A model generated the notes under the pieces. The model saw only the letters and a list, made by a program, of their open reading frames with translations. It was not told the DNA's origin and made no database searches. A DNA stretch of 22,496 nucleotides from JABCPE02 sp963530895. Its GTDB lineage: Bacteria; Bacteroidota; Bacteroidia; Flavobacteriales; Weeksellaceae. How positions within the stretch are numbered: position 1 is the first letter of the stretch; every line of letters starts with the position of its first letter. The stretch spans positions 1 through 22,496 of the forward strand of contig CAUSFO010000020.1 in assembly GCA_963530895.1 (NCBI GenBank). Reading direction: 5' to 3'. The position numbers and the translations under genes were made by a program. Below are positions 13,575 through 21,115 of the stretch, piece by piece.

Positions 13575-15974
13575 TTATGAGCGGAGTTCCGCATTAAACT
13601 GTTTCTTGAAAACATTTACCAAAGAATCCATCACTTGCGCTATTTCCTTCTCCTCCATTGTTTTTTCTTCATTCAAAAGTTCAAAACTCAATGCATAAGA
13701 TTTCTTATCCTCTGGAAGATTTTTCCCTTCATACACATCAAACAAATTGATGTTCTTCAAGAATGGAGACTTATTATTTTTAGCAGCATTATAAAGCTGT
13801 GTGTATAGTACAGATTTGTCTACTAACAGCGCCAAATCCCTTCTTGTTTTATTAAATTTCGGAATATCTCTAAAACGCAAATTCTCTGTATTACGAAGAT
13901 TTTGACATTCTTCAAGCTCTATTTCTGCATAGAAAGCCTCTTGTTCTATGTCAAATTTTTTCAGCATTTTCGGACTTACTTTTCCGAGTCTTGCAACGGT
14001 TTTTCCTTCAACTGAAAATTCTATCGCATCCGAAAAACGACCATCCTGCAATGGTTTTTCAACAATATCAAAATTCAACTTACCTAAAATAAGAGAAACA
14101 TACGCTTTCAAATGATAAAAACTTGTGCTGCCCTTCGGAAGAAGCCAGTTTTCAGAATGATTTCTTCCTGAAACTAAAATCGCCAGCTGTTTTCTCTCCT
14201 CGTATTTTTCCTTTTTATGATAAATTTTTCCTAACTCGAAAAACTTAATATCCGCATTTTTTCTATTGATATTATAAACCGCATTCTCCAAAAGCCCTTC
14301 CAACAAAGATTTTCTCATAAACGCCAAGTCACTGCTCAATGGATTTAGCAGCTTCACAGCATCCGTTTCATCTTCCACCGAAGTAAGGGAATTATTCATC
14401 ACTTCATAAAACCCATTCGCCTGAAGCGCCCTTGCCCACTCGTTTTCTAATCCATCTTGGTCATCAAAACTCAATTTCACTGGCGTAAAAGAAATTTTCT
14501 GTGGCGCATCTATCTTATTATATCCATAAATTCTAAGGATTTCCTCTATCACATCTATTTCTCTGGTAACATCCGCTCTGTAATTCGGCACTAAAAGTTC
14601 TAGCCCGTCAGCAATTTCGTTAAGAGGTTCTATTTCCAAAGATTTCAAAATCTCTTTTACTTTCCCTCTATGGATTTTTATTCCTAAAATTTGATCCAAT
14701 TTAGAATATCTAAAAATCACATTATGAGGTTTTATTTTTTCAGGGTAATGCTCTATATAATCTCCTACCAATGTCGCTCCTGTCAGTTCCTGTAACAACT
14801 TCACTGCCAATGAAATAGTAGTTTTAGTATTGTTCGGGTCTACTCCTCTCTCAAAACGGAAAGAAGCATCGGTATTCAGCCCATGGAATTTAGCCCCTTT
14901 ACGAACAGCAACAGGATTAAAGTAAGCACTTTCCAAGAAAACAGACTGTGTCTGCTCGGAAACTCCGCTGTCCAGCCCACCAAAAACCCCAGCAATACAA
15001 AGCGGTTTCTGGTTTCCATCTTTTATCATGATTTCCTCTCCATTCAGCGTTCTCTCCACTCCATCCAGCGTGGTAAATTTCGTTCCTTTTGGGCTGTTTC
15101 CTACTGTTATTTTATTTCCTCCAATTTTATCTAAATCAAAAGCATGAAGCGGCTGTCCATAAGCATGAAGAATATAGTTGGTAACATCCACCACATTATT
15201 TATTGATGAAAGACCTATCGCTTTTAGTCTGTTTTTCAGCCATTCTGGCGATTCTTCTACTTTTATATTTTTCAAGACAGCACCAATGTATCTCGGCGCC
15301 AAATCATTATTTTCTACTTCAACAGAAAAACTATGCTCTCCTTCTGATTCAGTAGAGTAAGTTTCCATTTTAACTAGCTTAGAATCAATTCCATTACAAG
15401 TCAAAAATGCGTGTAAATCTCTCGCTACACCATAGTGCGAAATCGCATCTGTCCTGTTAGGTGTCAGCCCTATTTCATAAACTTCATCTTGCTGAATATC
15501 AAAGTAATCCGCCAGAGGTTTTCCTACTTCATAAGTTTCATCCAAAACCATAATTCCATCATGGCTGTTGCCCAAATCTATCTCATCTTCCGCACAAATC
15601 ATCCCTTCTGAAACCTCACCTCTGATTTTGGTTCTGTTAATAGTAAAAGAACCTCCGTTTTTATCAAACAAAGTTGTCCCTACCACAGCCACCGCAACTA
15701 TCTGTCCTGCAGCCACATTAGGAGCTCCACAGACAATATTTAGAATTGTAGCATTTCCTACATCTACAGTGGTTTTGCTTAGTTTATCGGCGTTTGGATG
15801 TTTTTCGCATGTTAAAACCTTACCTACGACGATGCCTTCCAAACTTCCTTTGATAGTTTCAAATTTATCTATCCCCTCTACTTCCAAACCTATATCCGTG
15901 AGGTAAGTTCCTATTTTTTCTGAATTTAAATCTGTGCTAATGTAATCTTTAAGCCAATTATTCGAAATCTTCAT
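13575..15974 (-). CDS. pheT: Phenylalanyl-tRNA synthetase beta subunit
   Basis: Forms the alpha2-beta2 enzyme that charges tRNA-Phe; the alpha gene (pheS) is not in the window. The 799-residue length is normal. Domain order: N-terminal MKISNNWLKDYI; tRNA-binding OB fold about 40-155 (VVGKVLTCEKHPNADKL and IVCGAPNVAAGQ); B3/4 editing domain about 215-375; B5 domain about 400-475, with NYRADVTREIDVIEEILRIY; a degenerate synthetase core; and the C-terminal FDX-ACB anticodon-binding domain about 705-799, with FRDIPKFNKTRRDLALLVD. ATG at 15974 gives the conserved start. Any promoter is weak (a GACCTTTG box at 16003-16010 in the loop of the dnaN hairpin), so readthrough from dnaN is also possible. 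Confidence 0.97.
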   Translation of the reverse strand: MKISNNWLKDYISTDLNSEKIGTYLTDIGLEVEGIDKFETIKGSLEGIVVGKVLTCEKHPNADKLSKTTVDVGNATILNIVCGAPNVAAGQIVAVAVVGTTLFDKNGGSFTINRTKIRGEVSEGMICAEDEIDLGNSHDGIMVLDETYEVGKPLADYFDIQQDEVYEIGLTPNRTDAISHYGVARDLHAFLTCNGIDSKLVKMETYSTESEGEHSFSVEVENNDLAPRYIGAVLKNIKVEESPEWLKNRLKAIGLSSINNVVDVTNYILHAYGQPLHAFDLDKIGGNKITVGNSPKGTKFTTLDGVERTLNGEEIMIKDGNQKPLCIAGVFGGLDSGVSEQTQSVFLESAYFNPVAVRKGAKFHGLNTDASFRFERGVDPNNTKTTISLAVKLLQELTGATLVGDYIEHYPEKIKPHNVIFRYSKLDQILGIKIHRGKVKEILKSLEIEPLNEIADGLELLVPNYRADVTREIDVIEEILRIYGYNKIDAPQKISFTPVKLSFDDQDGLENEWARALQANGFYEVMNNSLTSVEDETDAVKLLNPLSSDLAFMRKSLLEGLLENAVYNINRKNADIKFFELGKIYHKKEKYEERKQLAILVSGRNHSENWLLPKGSTSFYHLKAYVSLILGKLNFDIVEKPLQDGRFSDAIEFSVEGKTVARLGKVSPKMLKKFDIEQEAFYAEIELEECQNLRNTENLRFRDIPKFNKTRRDLALLVDKSVLYTQLYNAAKNNKSPFLKNINLFDVYEGKNLPEDKKSYALSFELLNEEKTMEEKEIAQVMDSLVNVFKKQFNAELRS

Positions 15975-15996
15975 TGAAATATAAATATTAAAAAAG

Positions 15997-16026
15997 GAGA
16001 TGCAAAGGTCTTTTACTCTACATCTC
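15997..16026 (-). terminator. Probable hairpin terminator after dnaN
   Basis: Six-base arms (15997-16002 and 16021-16026) with an 18-base loop; on the minus strand the 3' arm is followed by one C and then six T. The long loop makes it a weaker candidate. The loop contains GACCTTTG, one base off the TAnnTTTG box, 28 bases before the pheT start, so terminator and promoter may overlap. Confidence 0.5.
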
Positions 16027-16042
16027 GTTTATTTTCATTTTG

Positions 16043-17173
16043 TTAATTTAAACCTATTACTGGCATTGACAGCATGAGTATTTGCTCTTCCTCATCCAGT
16101 CCGTCCGCTGGTTCTACAATCCCTGGTCTATTCGCTTGGGACATTCTCATGATAATATCCTCCGAATCTAGAACCGCTATCATTTCTGTCAAGAATTTTG
16201 AACTATATCCTATATTGATATCCTCTCCTGAGTAGTCACATGGTATCTGCATTTCTGCTTTATTCGCATATTCTGTATCTTCTGCATGAAGGTAAAGAAT
16301 ATTCCCAGACAACTTAAATCTCACCTGACTGGTAGATTTGCTGGCAAAAATAGAAGCTCTTTTGATAGAACTTAATAGAAGTGTTCTGTTTATAGTCAGC
16401 ACATTAGGATTTTCCTTAGGAATTACAGCATTATAGTTAGGATATTTTCCATCTATCAAACGACAAATCCATACATGCTCCTTGAAGGAAAACTTCGCCA
16501 TGTTTTCATTAAACTCTATAACCACCTCATCATCTGAACTTGTCAGAATATTTTTAAAGATACTCAGTGGTTTTTTAGGCATAATGAACTCCATTGGCTC
16601 ATTATTTTTAATGTCTGTTCTCTTATAAACTACCAATCTATGAGAATCCGTTGCTACAAAATTAGCCTCCTCTTCTCCAAACTGGAAAAATACTCCTGTC
16701 ATCACAGGACGAAGCGTATCATTACTTGTCGCGAAAAGCGTTTTAGAAAGAGCTTCTGCAAGAATTCCTGATGAAATAGTAACTTTTTGTGAAGAACTAA
16801 ATTCTGCCAATTCAGGATATTCCTCTGCATTATCCAACGCTATGAAATAGTTATCCTTCTCATCTAAAATTTCCAAAAGCCCACCTCCATTTTCATTCGG
16901 TTTCACCAAAAAAGTAAGAGGCTGATCACCAAATGTTTTTATCGCATCTTGAAACATCTTAGCAGGAACCGCTATTTTGCCATTGCTCTCTGACTTAACC
17001 GCCAAAGATGTCAAAAGAGTAGTTTCTCCGTCTGATGCTGTGATTTTAAGCAAATTATTTTCTAACTCAAAAAGAAAATTCTCCAATATCGGTCTGGATT
17101 GTGAACTAGATACCACACCACTTACCGTATTTAAAGCTTTTTGTAACTCGCCACTTGTGACAATAAATTTCAT
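16043..17173 (-). CDS. dnaN: DNA polymerase III sliding clamp (beta subunit)
   Basis: The ring-shaped clamp that holds the replicative polymerase on DNA. Start chosen at ATG 17173 (376 residues; E. coli 366), giving MKFIVTSGELQKALNTVSGVV; an upstream start at 17197 would lie inside the promoter box 17195-17202. Visible clamp features: the N-terminal domain with RPILENFLFELENNLLKITASDGE; the middle domain with LRPVMTGVFFQF and FVATDSHRLVVYKR; the C-terminal domain with VRFKLSGNILYLHAED; and the end QILMLSMPVIGLN, corresponding to the conserved peptide-binding pocket tail (MPM.L). It is not beside dnaA or recF here. It is followed by pheT on the same strand. Confidence 0.97.
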   Translation of the reverse strand: MKFIVTSGELQKALNTVSGVVSSSQSRPILENFLFELENNLLKITASDGETTLLTSLAVKSESNGKIAVPAKMFQDAIKTFGDQPLTFLVKPNENGGGLLEILDEKDNYFIALDNAEEYPELAEFSSSQKVTISSGILAEALSKTLFATSNDTLRPVMTGVFFQFGEEEANFVATDSHRLVVYKRTDIKNNEPMEFIMPKKPLSIFKNILTSSDDEVVIEFNENMAKFSFKEHVWICRLIDGKYPNYNAVIPKENPNVLTINRTLLLSSIKRASIFASKSTSQVRFKLSGNILYLHAEDTEYANKAEMQIPCDYSGEDINIGYSSKFLTEMIAVLDSEDIIMRMSQANRPGIVEPADGLDEEEQILMLSMPVIGLN

Positions 17174-17194
17174 AATAATAACTAATTGAGCAGA

Positions 17195-17202
17195 CAAAGG
17201 TA
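17195..17202 (-). promoter_or_regulatory. Putative -7 box (TACCTTTG) for dnaN
   Basis: An exact TAnnTTTG match on the minus strand, 21 bases before ATG 17173. It coincides with the alternative upstream start, which is therefore unlikely. No clear -33 element. Confidence 0.55.
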
Positions 17203-17255
17203 ATAATTTATCAGTAAAAAATAAAATTTATTTAATTTATTTCAGTTTAAAAATC

Positions 17256-17285
17256 TAAATAGCAGCCCATTGAGACCGCTATTTA
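17256..17285 (-). terminator. Hairpin terminator of the FMN oxidoreductase gene
   Basis: Eight-base arms (17256-17263 and 17278-17285) around a 14-base loop, followed on the minus strand by a short A/G then five T. It lies between the oxidoreductase stop at 17291 and the dnaN promoter. Confidence 0.65.
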
Positions 17286-17290
17286 AATAT

Positions 17291-17830
17291 TTAGTTTATG
17301 AGAACTTGTTTTACTTTTTCTATTTTCGCTTCCAGTTCCTTTTTCTTTTCTTCATCAATTATTCCTTTTTCCAAATCAAAATTTTCAGAAAAATTCGGAA
17401 GAGAAAAATCCTCTATCACATCCCCTCCATTGTATGGGAACCTTGCCTTTGCGATTTCCAAGATTGTAAGACCTCCTCTCGGGCCTGGAGCTGTAGCAGT
17501 GAGGAAAACTTTTTTATCACCGAAAGCACTTCTATTAGGAATTCTTGATATCCAGTCAAAAATATTTTTGAAAGCCGTGGAATAAGAACCATTATATTCC
17601 GCCAAGGAAATAATAAGCAAATCCGCTCCATCTATCTTCGCCGCAAAATCTTCTGCTAGTTTAGGGACGCCACCGCTCACCTCTCTGTCTATGCTGTAAA
17701 TAGGCATTTCGTAGTCGTTAATATCAAGAACTTCTACATCATGCCCTTCAAATTTACTTGAAATATAGGAAACCAACTGTTTATTAATAGAATTGGAATG
17801 ATTACTCGCTGCAAATGCTAATATTTTCAT
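17291..17830 (-). CDS. NADPH-dependent FMN reductase / NAD(P)H oxidoreductase (flavodoxin fold)
   Basis: A 179-residue soluble protein of the flavodoxin-like quinone/FMN reductase family. The FMN phosphate loop is AASNHSNSINKQL (7-19); AEYNGSYSTAFKNIFDW (77-93) is the signature block in which YNGS contacts the flavin; and ATAPGPRGGLTILE (112-125) forms the third flavin loop. Such enzymes use NAD(P)H to reduce flavin, quinones or azo dyes and often help in redox stress. It has its own -7 box (17857-17864) and terminator, so it appears to be a single-gene unit. The lysine/glutamate-rich C-terminal helix is normal for the family. Physiological substrate unknown. Confidence 0.88.
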   Translation of the reverse strand: MKILAFAASNHSNSINKQLVSYISSKFEGHDVEVLDINDYEMPIYSIDREVSGGVPKLAEDFAAKIDGADLLIISLAEYNGSYSTAFKNIFDWISRIPNRSAFGDKKVFLTATAPGPRGGLTILEIAKARFPYNGGDVIEDFSLPNFSENFDLEKGIIDEEKKKELEAKIEKVKQVLIN

Positions 17831-17856
17831 ATTTTTTAATTTTAAAGTTTATGAAG

Positions 17857-17864
17857 CAAAAGTA
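17857..17864 (-). promoter_or_regulatory. Putative -7 box (TACTTTTG) for the FMN oxidoreductase
   Basis: The same octamer as the strong DUF177 promoter, 26 bases before the start codon at 17830 and 41 bases past the rplY terminator. No -33 TTG at normal spacing. Confidence 0.5.
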
Positions 17865-17905
17865 TAAGTTTTTATTTTATTGAAAATTGATTTATGTTAA
17901 TAAAG

Positions 17906-17938
17906 ACAAAAGACCATCAAAAATTGACAGCCTTTTGT
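17906..17938 (-). terminator. Strong hairpin terminator of prs-rplY
   Basis: Arms 17906-17920 and 17924-17938 form a 15-base stem with a 3-base loop on the minus strand, including three G-U pairs; the 3' side continues with CTTTATT. On the plus strand those three become A-C mismatches, so the structure is specific to the minus-strand transcript. It starts 23 bases after the rplY stop. Confidence 0.8.
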
Positions 17939-17961
17939 TTTAAACTTATGAAAAGATTATT

Positions 17962-18549
17962 TTATTCTTCATCGTCTGCTCCTGCAGCACCTGCGTTTTT
18001 CATCGCATTTCTAGACATCTTCACAGCTGCGATTACAGCATTGTCTGGATGTAAGAATGTGTACGCATCATTTTTGATGTCTCCCACATAAATTTTGTTA
18101 CCAATTTTAAGTGGAGTCACATCTACCACGATTTCATCTGGTAAATTAGCAGGAACTGCTTTTAATTTCAGTTTTCTGAATGATTGTCTAAGAACACCAC
18201 CCGCTACAACACCTTTAGCACGACCTGTAATTTTCACAGGAACTTCCATTACTACTGGTTTGTCAGCACTCAACTGGTAGAAATCCACATGTAGGATTCT
18301 GTCCGTAATTGGATGAAACTGAATGTCTTGTAATACTGCTGGAATAGTCTGTCCACCTACCTCAATAGATACCGTGTGTGCCTCAGGAGTGTAAACCAAG
18401 TTTTTGAAAGATTTCTCTTCTGTAGAGAAATGCAATGGTTCTTTACCTCCATAAACAACACAAGGAACTAATTCAGCATCGCGTAGAGCTTTTGTAGATT
18501 TTTTACCCACGCTTTCTCTTTTCTGTCCTTGAATTGTAATAGATTTCAT
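17962..18549 (-). CDS. rplY: Ribosomal protein bL25, CTC (general stress protein) type
   Basis: A 195-residue protein with the L25 domain, which binds 5S rRNA, at the N-terminus (MKSITIQGQKRESVGKKSTKALRD..., about 1-95, with VVYGGKEPLHFS and the HVDFYQL strand), followed by the TL5/CTC beta-barrel domain (about 100-185, ITGRAKGVVAGGVLRQSFRKL). The two-domain form is typical of bacteria other than enterics, whose L25 lacks the second domain. The tail is short and acidic (GAAGADDEE). The gene starts 20 bases after the prs stop, and prs-rplY linkage is common in Bacteroidota. It ends at the 17906-17938 terminator. The pth gene often found next in other genomes is not present here. Confidence 0.95.
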   Translation of the reverse strand: MKSITIQGQKRESVGKKSTKALRDAELVPCVVYGGKEPLHFSTEEKSFKNLVYTPEAHTVSIEVGGQTIPAVLQDIQFHPITDRILHVDFYQLSADKPVVMEVPVKITGRAKGVVAGGVLRQSFRKLKLKAVPANLPDEIVVDVTPLKIGNKIYVGDIKNDAYTFLHPDNAVIAAVKMSRNAMKNAGAAGADDEE

Positions 18550-18569
18550 TTTATAAAAATTTAATTATT

Positions 18570-19508
18570 TTAAAATATAAACTTGTCATTGATGGATTTC
18601 TTGTTATGAACAAGATTCATCACATCTGCAAATAACGGGGCGCAAGATAGCACTTTTATTTTAGATGACAAATTGTTTTTGAGAGGAATTGAATCTGTGA
18701 TGATAATTTCCTGTAATTTAGACTTCTCTATATTCTCATAAGCCTTTCCAGAAAGCACTCCATGAGTAGCGATAGCTCTTACACTTTTTGCTCCTCTCTC
18801 CATGATGATATCTGCAGCCTTGCAGAGTGTCCCTGCTGTATCTACCATATCATCCACCAAAATGACATTTCTATCTTCTACATTACCAATGAGGGTCATT
18901 TCCGCCACTTCATTTGCTTTCTTTCTCTCTTTGTAGCAAATGGTAACTTCTGCTCCTAAATGGTTTGCATAGTTTTTAGCTCTTTTAGCTCCTCCCATAT
19001 CAGGCGAGGCTATGGTCAAATTATCCAAATTCAAAGAATTAATATACTCCACAAAAATAGCCGATGCATAAAGATGGTCTACTGGAATTTCAAAAAAACC
19101 TTGAATCTGGTCTGCATGCAGATCCATGGTCATCACTCTGGTCGCACCTGCCGTTGTCAGAAGATTCGCAACCAATTTCGCGCCTATCGGAGCTCTCGGT
19201 TTATCTTTCCTATCTTGTCTTGCCAGACCAAAATACGGAAGAACCACCGTAATATTCTTTGCAGAAGCTCTTTTAGCCGCGTCTATCATAAGGAGAAGCT
19301 CTAAAAGATTGTCCGCTGGTGGAAATGTAGAACCTATTAAAAAGACCCTTCCGCCTCTTACAGACTGGTCTAAAACAGGCTCAAATTCTCCATCACTAAA
19401 CTCTTGAAAATTGATTTTTCCTAGTTCCTGCCCATAGTGATAAGCAATTTTTTCAGCCAACTGTCTACTGGTCCTAGTGCTGAATAAATAAGATGTTTGA
19501 GAAGCCAT
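18570..19508 (-). CDS. prs: Ribose-phosphate pyrophosphokinase (PRPP synthetase)
   Basis: Makes PRPP from ribose-5-phosphate and ATP, feeding purine, pyrimidine, histidine and NAD synthesis. The 312-residue length is typical. Motifs: FQEFSDGEFEPVLDQSVRG near 34-52; the flexible-loop and ATP region ARQDRKDKPRAPIGAKLVA (about 102-120); MTMDLHADQIQGFFEIPVDHL; SPDMGGAKRAKNYA; and the PRPP-binding loop VILVDDMVDTAGTL (about 216-229). ATG at 19508 is preceded by a -7 box at 19536-19543. It is transcribed with rplY downstream. Confidence 0.97.
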   Translation of the reverse strand: MASQTSYLFSTRTSRQLAEKIAYHYGQELGKINFQEFSDGEFEPVLDQSVRGGRVFLIGSTFPPADNLLELLLMIDAAKRASAKNITVVLPYFGLARQDRKDKPRAPIGAKLVANLLTTAGATRVMTMDLHADQIQGFFEIPVDHLYASAIFVEYINSLNLDNLTIASPDMGGAKRAKNYANHLGAEVTICYKERKKANEVAEMTLIGNVEDRNVILVDDMVDTAGTLCKAADIIMERGAKSVRAIATHGVLSGKAYENIEKSKLQEIIITDSIPLKNNLSSKIKVLSCAPLFADVMNLVHNKKSINDKFIF

Positions 19509-19535
19509 TGTTTAACTTGAGTTTTTTGAGAGTTG

Positions 19536-19543
19536 CAAATTTA
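19536..19543 (-). promoter_or_regulatory. Putative -7 box (TAAATTTG) for prs-rplY
   Basis: An exact TAnnTTTG match on the minus strand, 27 bases before the prs ATG and only 8 bases past the terminator of the upstream gene. No -33 TTG at usual spacing; that region is occupied by the terminator hairpin. Confidence 0.5.
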
Positions 19544-19551
19544 ATAAAAAT

Positions 19552-19581
19552 AAAACCACTTGAAAAATATCAAGCGGTTTT
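19552..19581 (-). terminator. Hairpin terminator of the FadL/GDSL operon
   Basis: Eleven-base arms (19552-19562 and 19571-19581) around an 8-base loop. On the minus strand the one irregular pair is G-U and a T-rich run follows; on the plus strand it is an A-C mismatch. It begins 16 bases after the lipoprotein stop codon. Confidence 0.8.
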
Positions 19582-19597
19582 TATTTAATTATAAATG

Positions 19598-21106
19598 TTA
19601 TGGAAACTTCACTCCCGAATAATTATTTGGATTTACTTGGCGTAAGTTGGATTTATACTTAGCATTGATAGCTTTGATAAATTCATTAGCAATCACCGCA
19701 TATCCCTTTCCTGTAAGGTGTACACCATCTAATGAAAACGAACCTCCTGTAACGAATGTAGTAGAATAGTTCACCCCATTGTACTGGATTCCAGAGTTTT
19801 TGCCCAGCTCTACCATTTTAGCATTAGCATCTACGAAAGCCAATCCATAAGCCTCCGCTAAAGCCTTTATTTGAGTATTATAAGCATTAGTCGCTGTCTG
19901 AACCTGCGCCACTTCTGACTTCGTCAATACATGTTTATCTTCCAAAGGATAAGTAATTCCTAGTTTATTAAATGGATCAGAAACATTAGCTACATCTGTA
20001 TTGATAACAGATTTTGTAGACAATAATATCAAATCTTCACTCGTAGCGTGGCGAGCCTGCCCATAAGTAGTCCCAATGAAAGATGCCAAAGCAGCAGAAA
20101 CACCATTTCTTGTCAAAACTGCCGTGATTTGAGCTGATAAATCAGTCAAGGTTTCATCTTTTATCAATAATGGATTTTGCCCAACTACCAATGTTTTCAA
20201 TCTATCTCCTTGCCCTAAAACAGTCAAAACAGGTTTTAATCTTCCTACCAACTGAGTATTCAAAGCAGCAGCATAAGTTTCATTCAGCGGAACAGCATTA
20301 TACGGAACCGTTGTAAAGAAAGGAATAGAAGTCACATTCGGGATGTTTGCTATCACCCCTTTAGTTGCTCCCACTGATTTCATCCCTTCTAAAACAGCTC
20401 TGATAGACCCTGCTAAAACATTAGGATCTGTGATGTCATTAGAAGAATATGTTCTTGGATTAGTGTTTCCTGTTTGGTTCGTTCCTACCCCTCCTGAAGT
20501 CGCATAAGAAAGCACATCATTATTTCCTATCCAAAGAGAGAAAAATGTAGGATTCTGAACCATAGCATCCTCTAAAACACTCGCTGTAGAAGAAGATGCA
20601 AATCTCACGAAATATGGGTTCGCTGTTCCAGCTGCCAGTCCAGCCATGTTACCATAGCCATTAGCTACCAAATGGAAAGACTTAGCACCTGGCACTCCCA
20701 TATTATTGTATGTTCCTGTTAATCTATCTAATGTACTAACAGCTGTAGAATATACTGGAGTCAATGCGCCATTCACTACTTGAAGGGTTAATTTCCCTTT
20801 AAACCCTGGTATATTAGCGAAACCACCGATGTTATCTGGCACCAAAGGCTGAGTAAAAGTTCCTCCACCCGCTTTCTGCATCTGCTCAGCAATCATTGCA
20901 GGATAAGACTCCAGCTGCCCATCTAAATACACTGTCCCATCTCTATATCCAGAAGTCAAGGAATTTCCAAGAGCTACATATTTACTAAAATCTGCTTCTC
21001 CGCTAGTTACCGCGATATCCGCTACATCGGTTTCAAAATCAGTTTTACAACTTGTAACTGACAAAACAGCCAAAACGGCCATTGATGATATAAATACTTT
21101 TTTCAT
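19598..21106 (-). CDS. GDSL/SGNH-hydrolase-type surface lipoprotein
   Basis: A 502-residue protein. Residues 1-19 are a lipoprotein signal with lipobox VTSC (Cys20). The residues after the cysteine (KTDFETD) are acidic and resemble the lipoprotein export signal that directs Bacteroidota lipoproteins to the cell surface. SGNH blocks: GNSLTSG (47-53, Ser49), with Asn in place of the Asp of GDSL; NMGVPGA (135-141), giving the block II glycine; GNND (194-197); and DGVH (460-463), completing the catalytic pair. An insertion of about 260 residues, with hydrophobic and Ala/Val-rich stretches, separates blocks III and V. It is probably an esterase or lipase at the outer surface. It starts 9 bases after the FadL gene, in one operon. 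Substrate unknown. Confidence 0.85.
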   Translation of the reverse strand: MKKVFISSMAVLAVLSVTSCKTDFETDVADIAVTSGEADFSKYVALGNSLTSGYRDGTVYLDGQLESYPAMIAEQMQKAGGGTFTQPLVPDNIGGFANIPGFKGKLTLQVVNGALTPVYSTAVSTLDRLTGTYNNMGVPGAKSFHLVANGYGNMAGLAAGTANPYFVRFASSSTASVLEDAMVQNPTFFSLWIGNNDVLSYATSGGVGTNQTGNTNPRTYSSNDITDPNVLAGSIRAVLEGMKSVGATKGVIANIPNVTSIPFFTTVPYNAVPLNETYAAALNTQLVGRLKPVLTVLGQGDRLKTLVVGQNPLLIKDETLTDLSAQITAVLTRNGVSAALASFIGTTYGQARHATSEDLILLSTKSVINTDVANVSDPFNKLGITYPLEDKHVLTKSEVAQVQTATNAYNTQIKALAEAYGLAFVDANAKMVELGKNSGIQYNGVNYSTTFVTGGSFSLDGVHLTGKGYAVIANEFIKAINAKYKSNLRQVNPNNYSGVKFP

Positions 21107-21115
21107 GATTTCAAA

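Noticed and set aside
15568..15906. 112-residue plus-strand open frame opposite pheT
   Set aside because: Antisense to the conserved tRNA-binding domain of pheT; low-complexity Ser/Thr/Pro/Leu composition typical of a shadow.
16043..17173. Replication origin next to dnaN
   Set aside because: No dnaA or recF neighbours and no cluster of DnaA-box-like repeats in the flanking gaps.
17174..17197. Longer dnaN start giving MSAQLVII before MKFIVTS
   Set aside because: It begins inside the TACCTTTG box and adds residues not seen at clamp N-termini.
18960..19407. Overlapping plus-strand open frames opposite prs
   Set aside because: Several frames in the same region, all antisense to a conserved enzyme; none has protein-like features.
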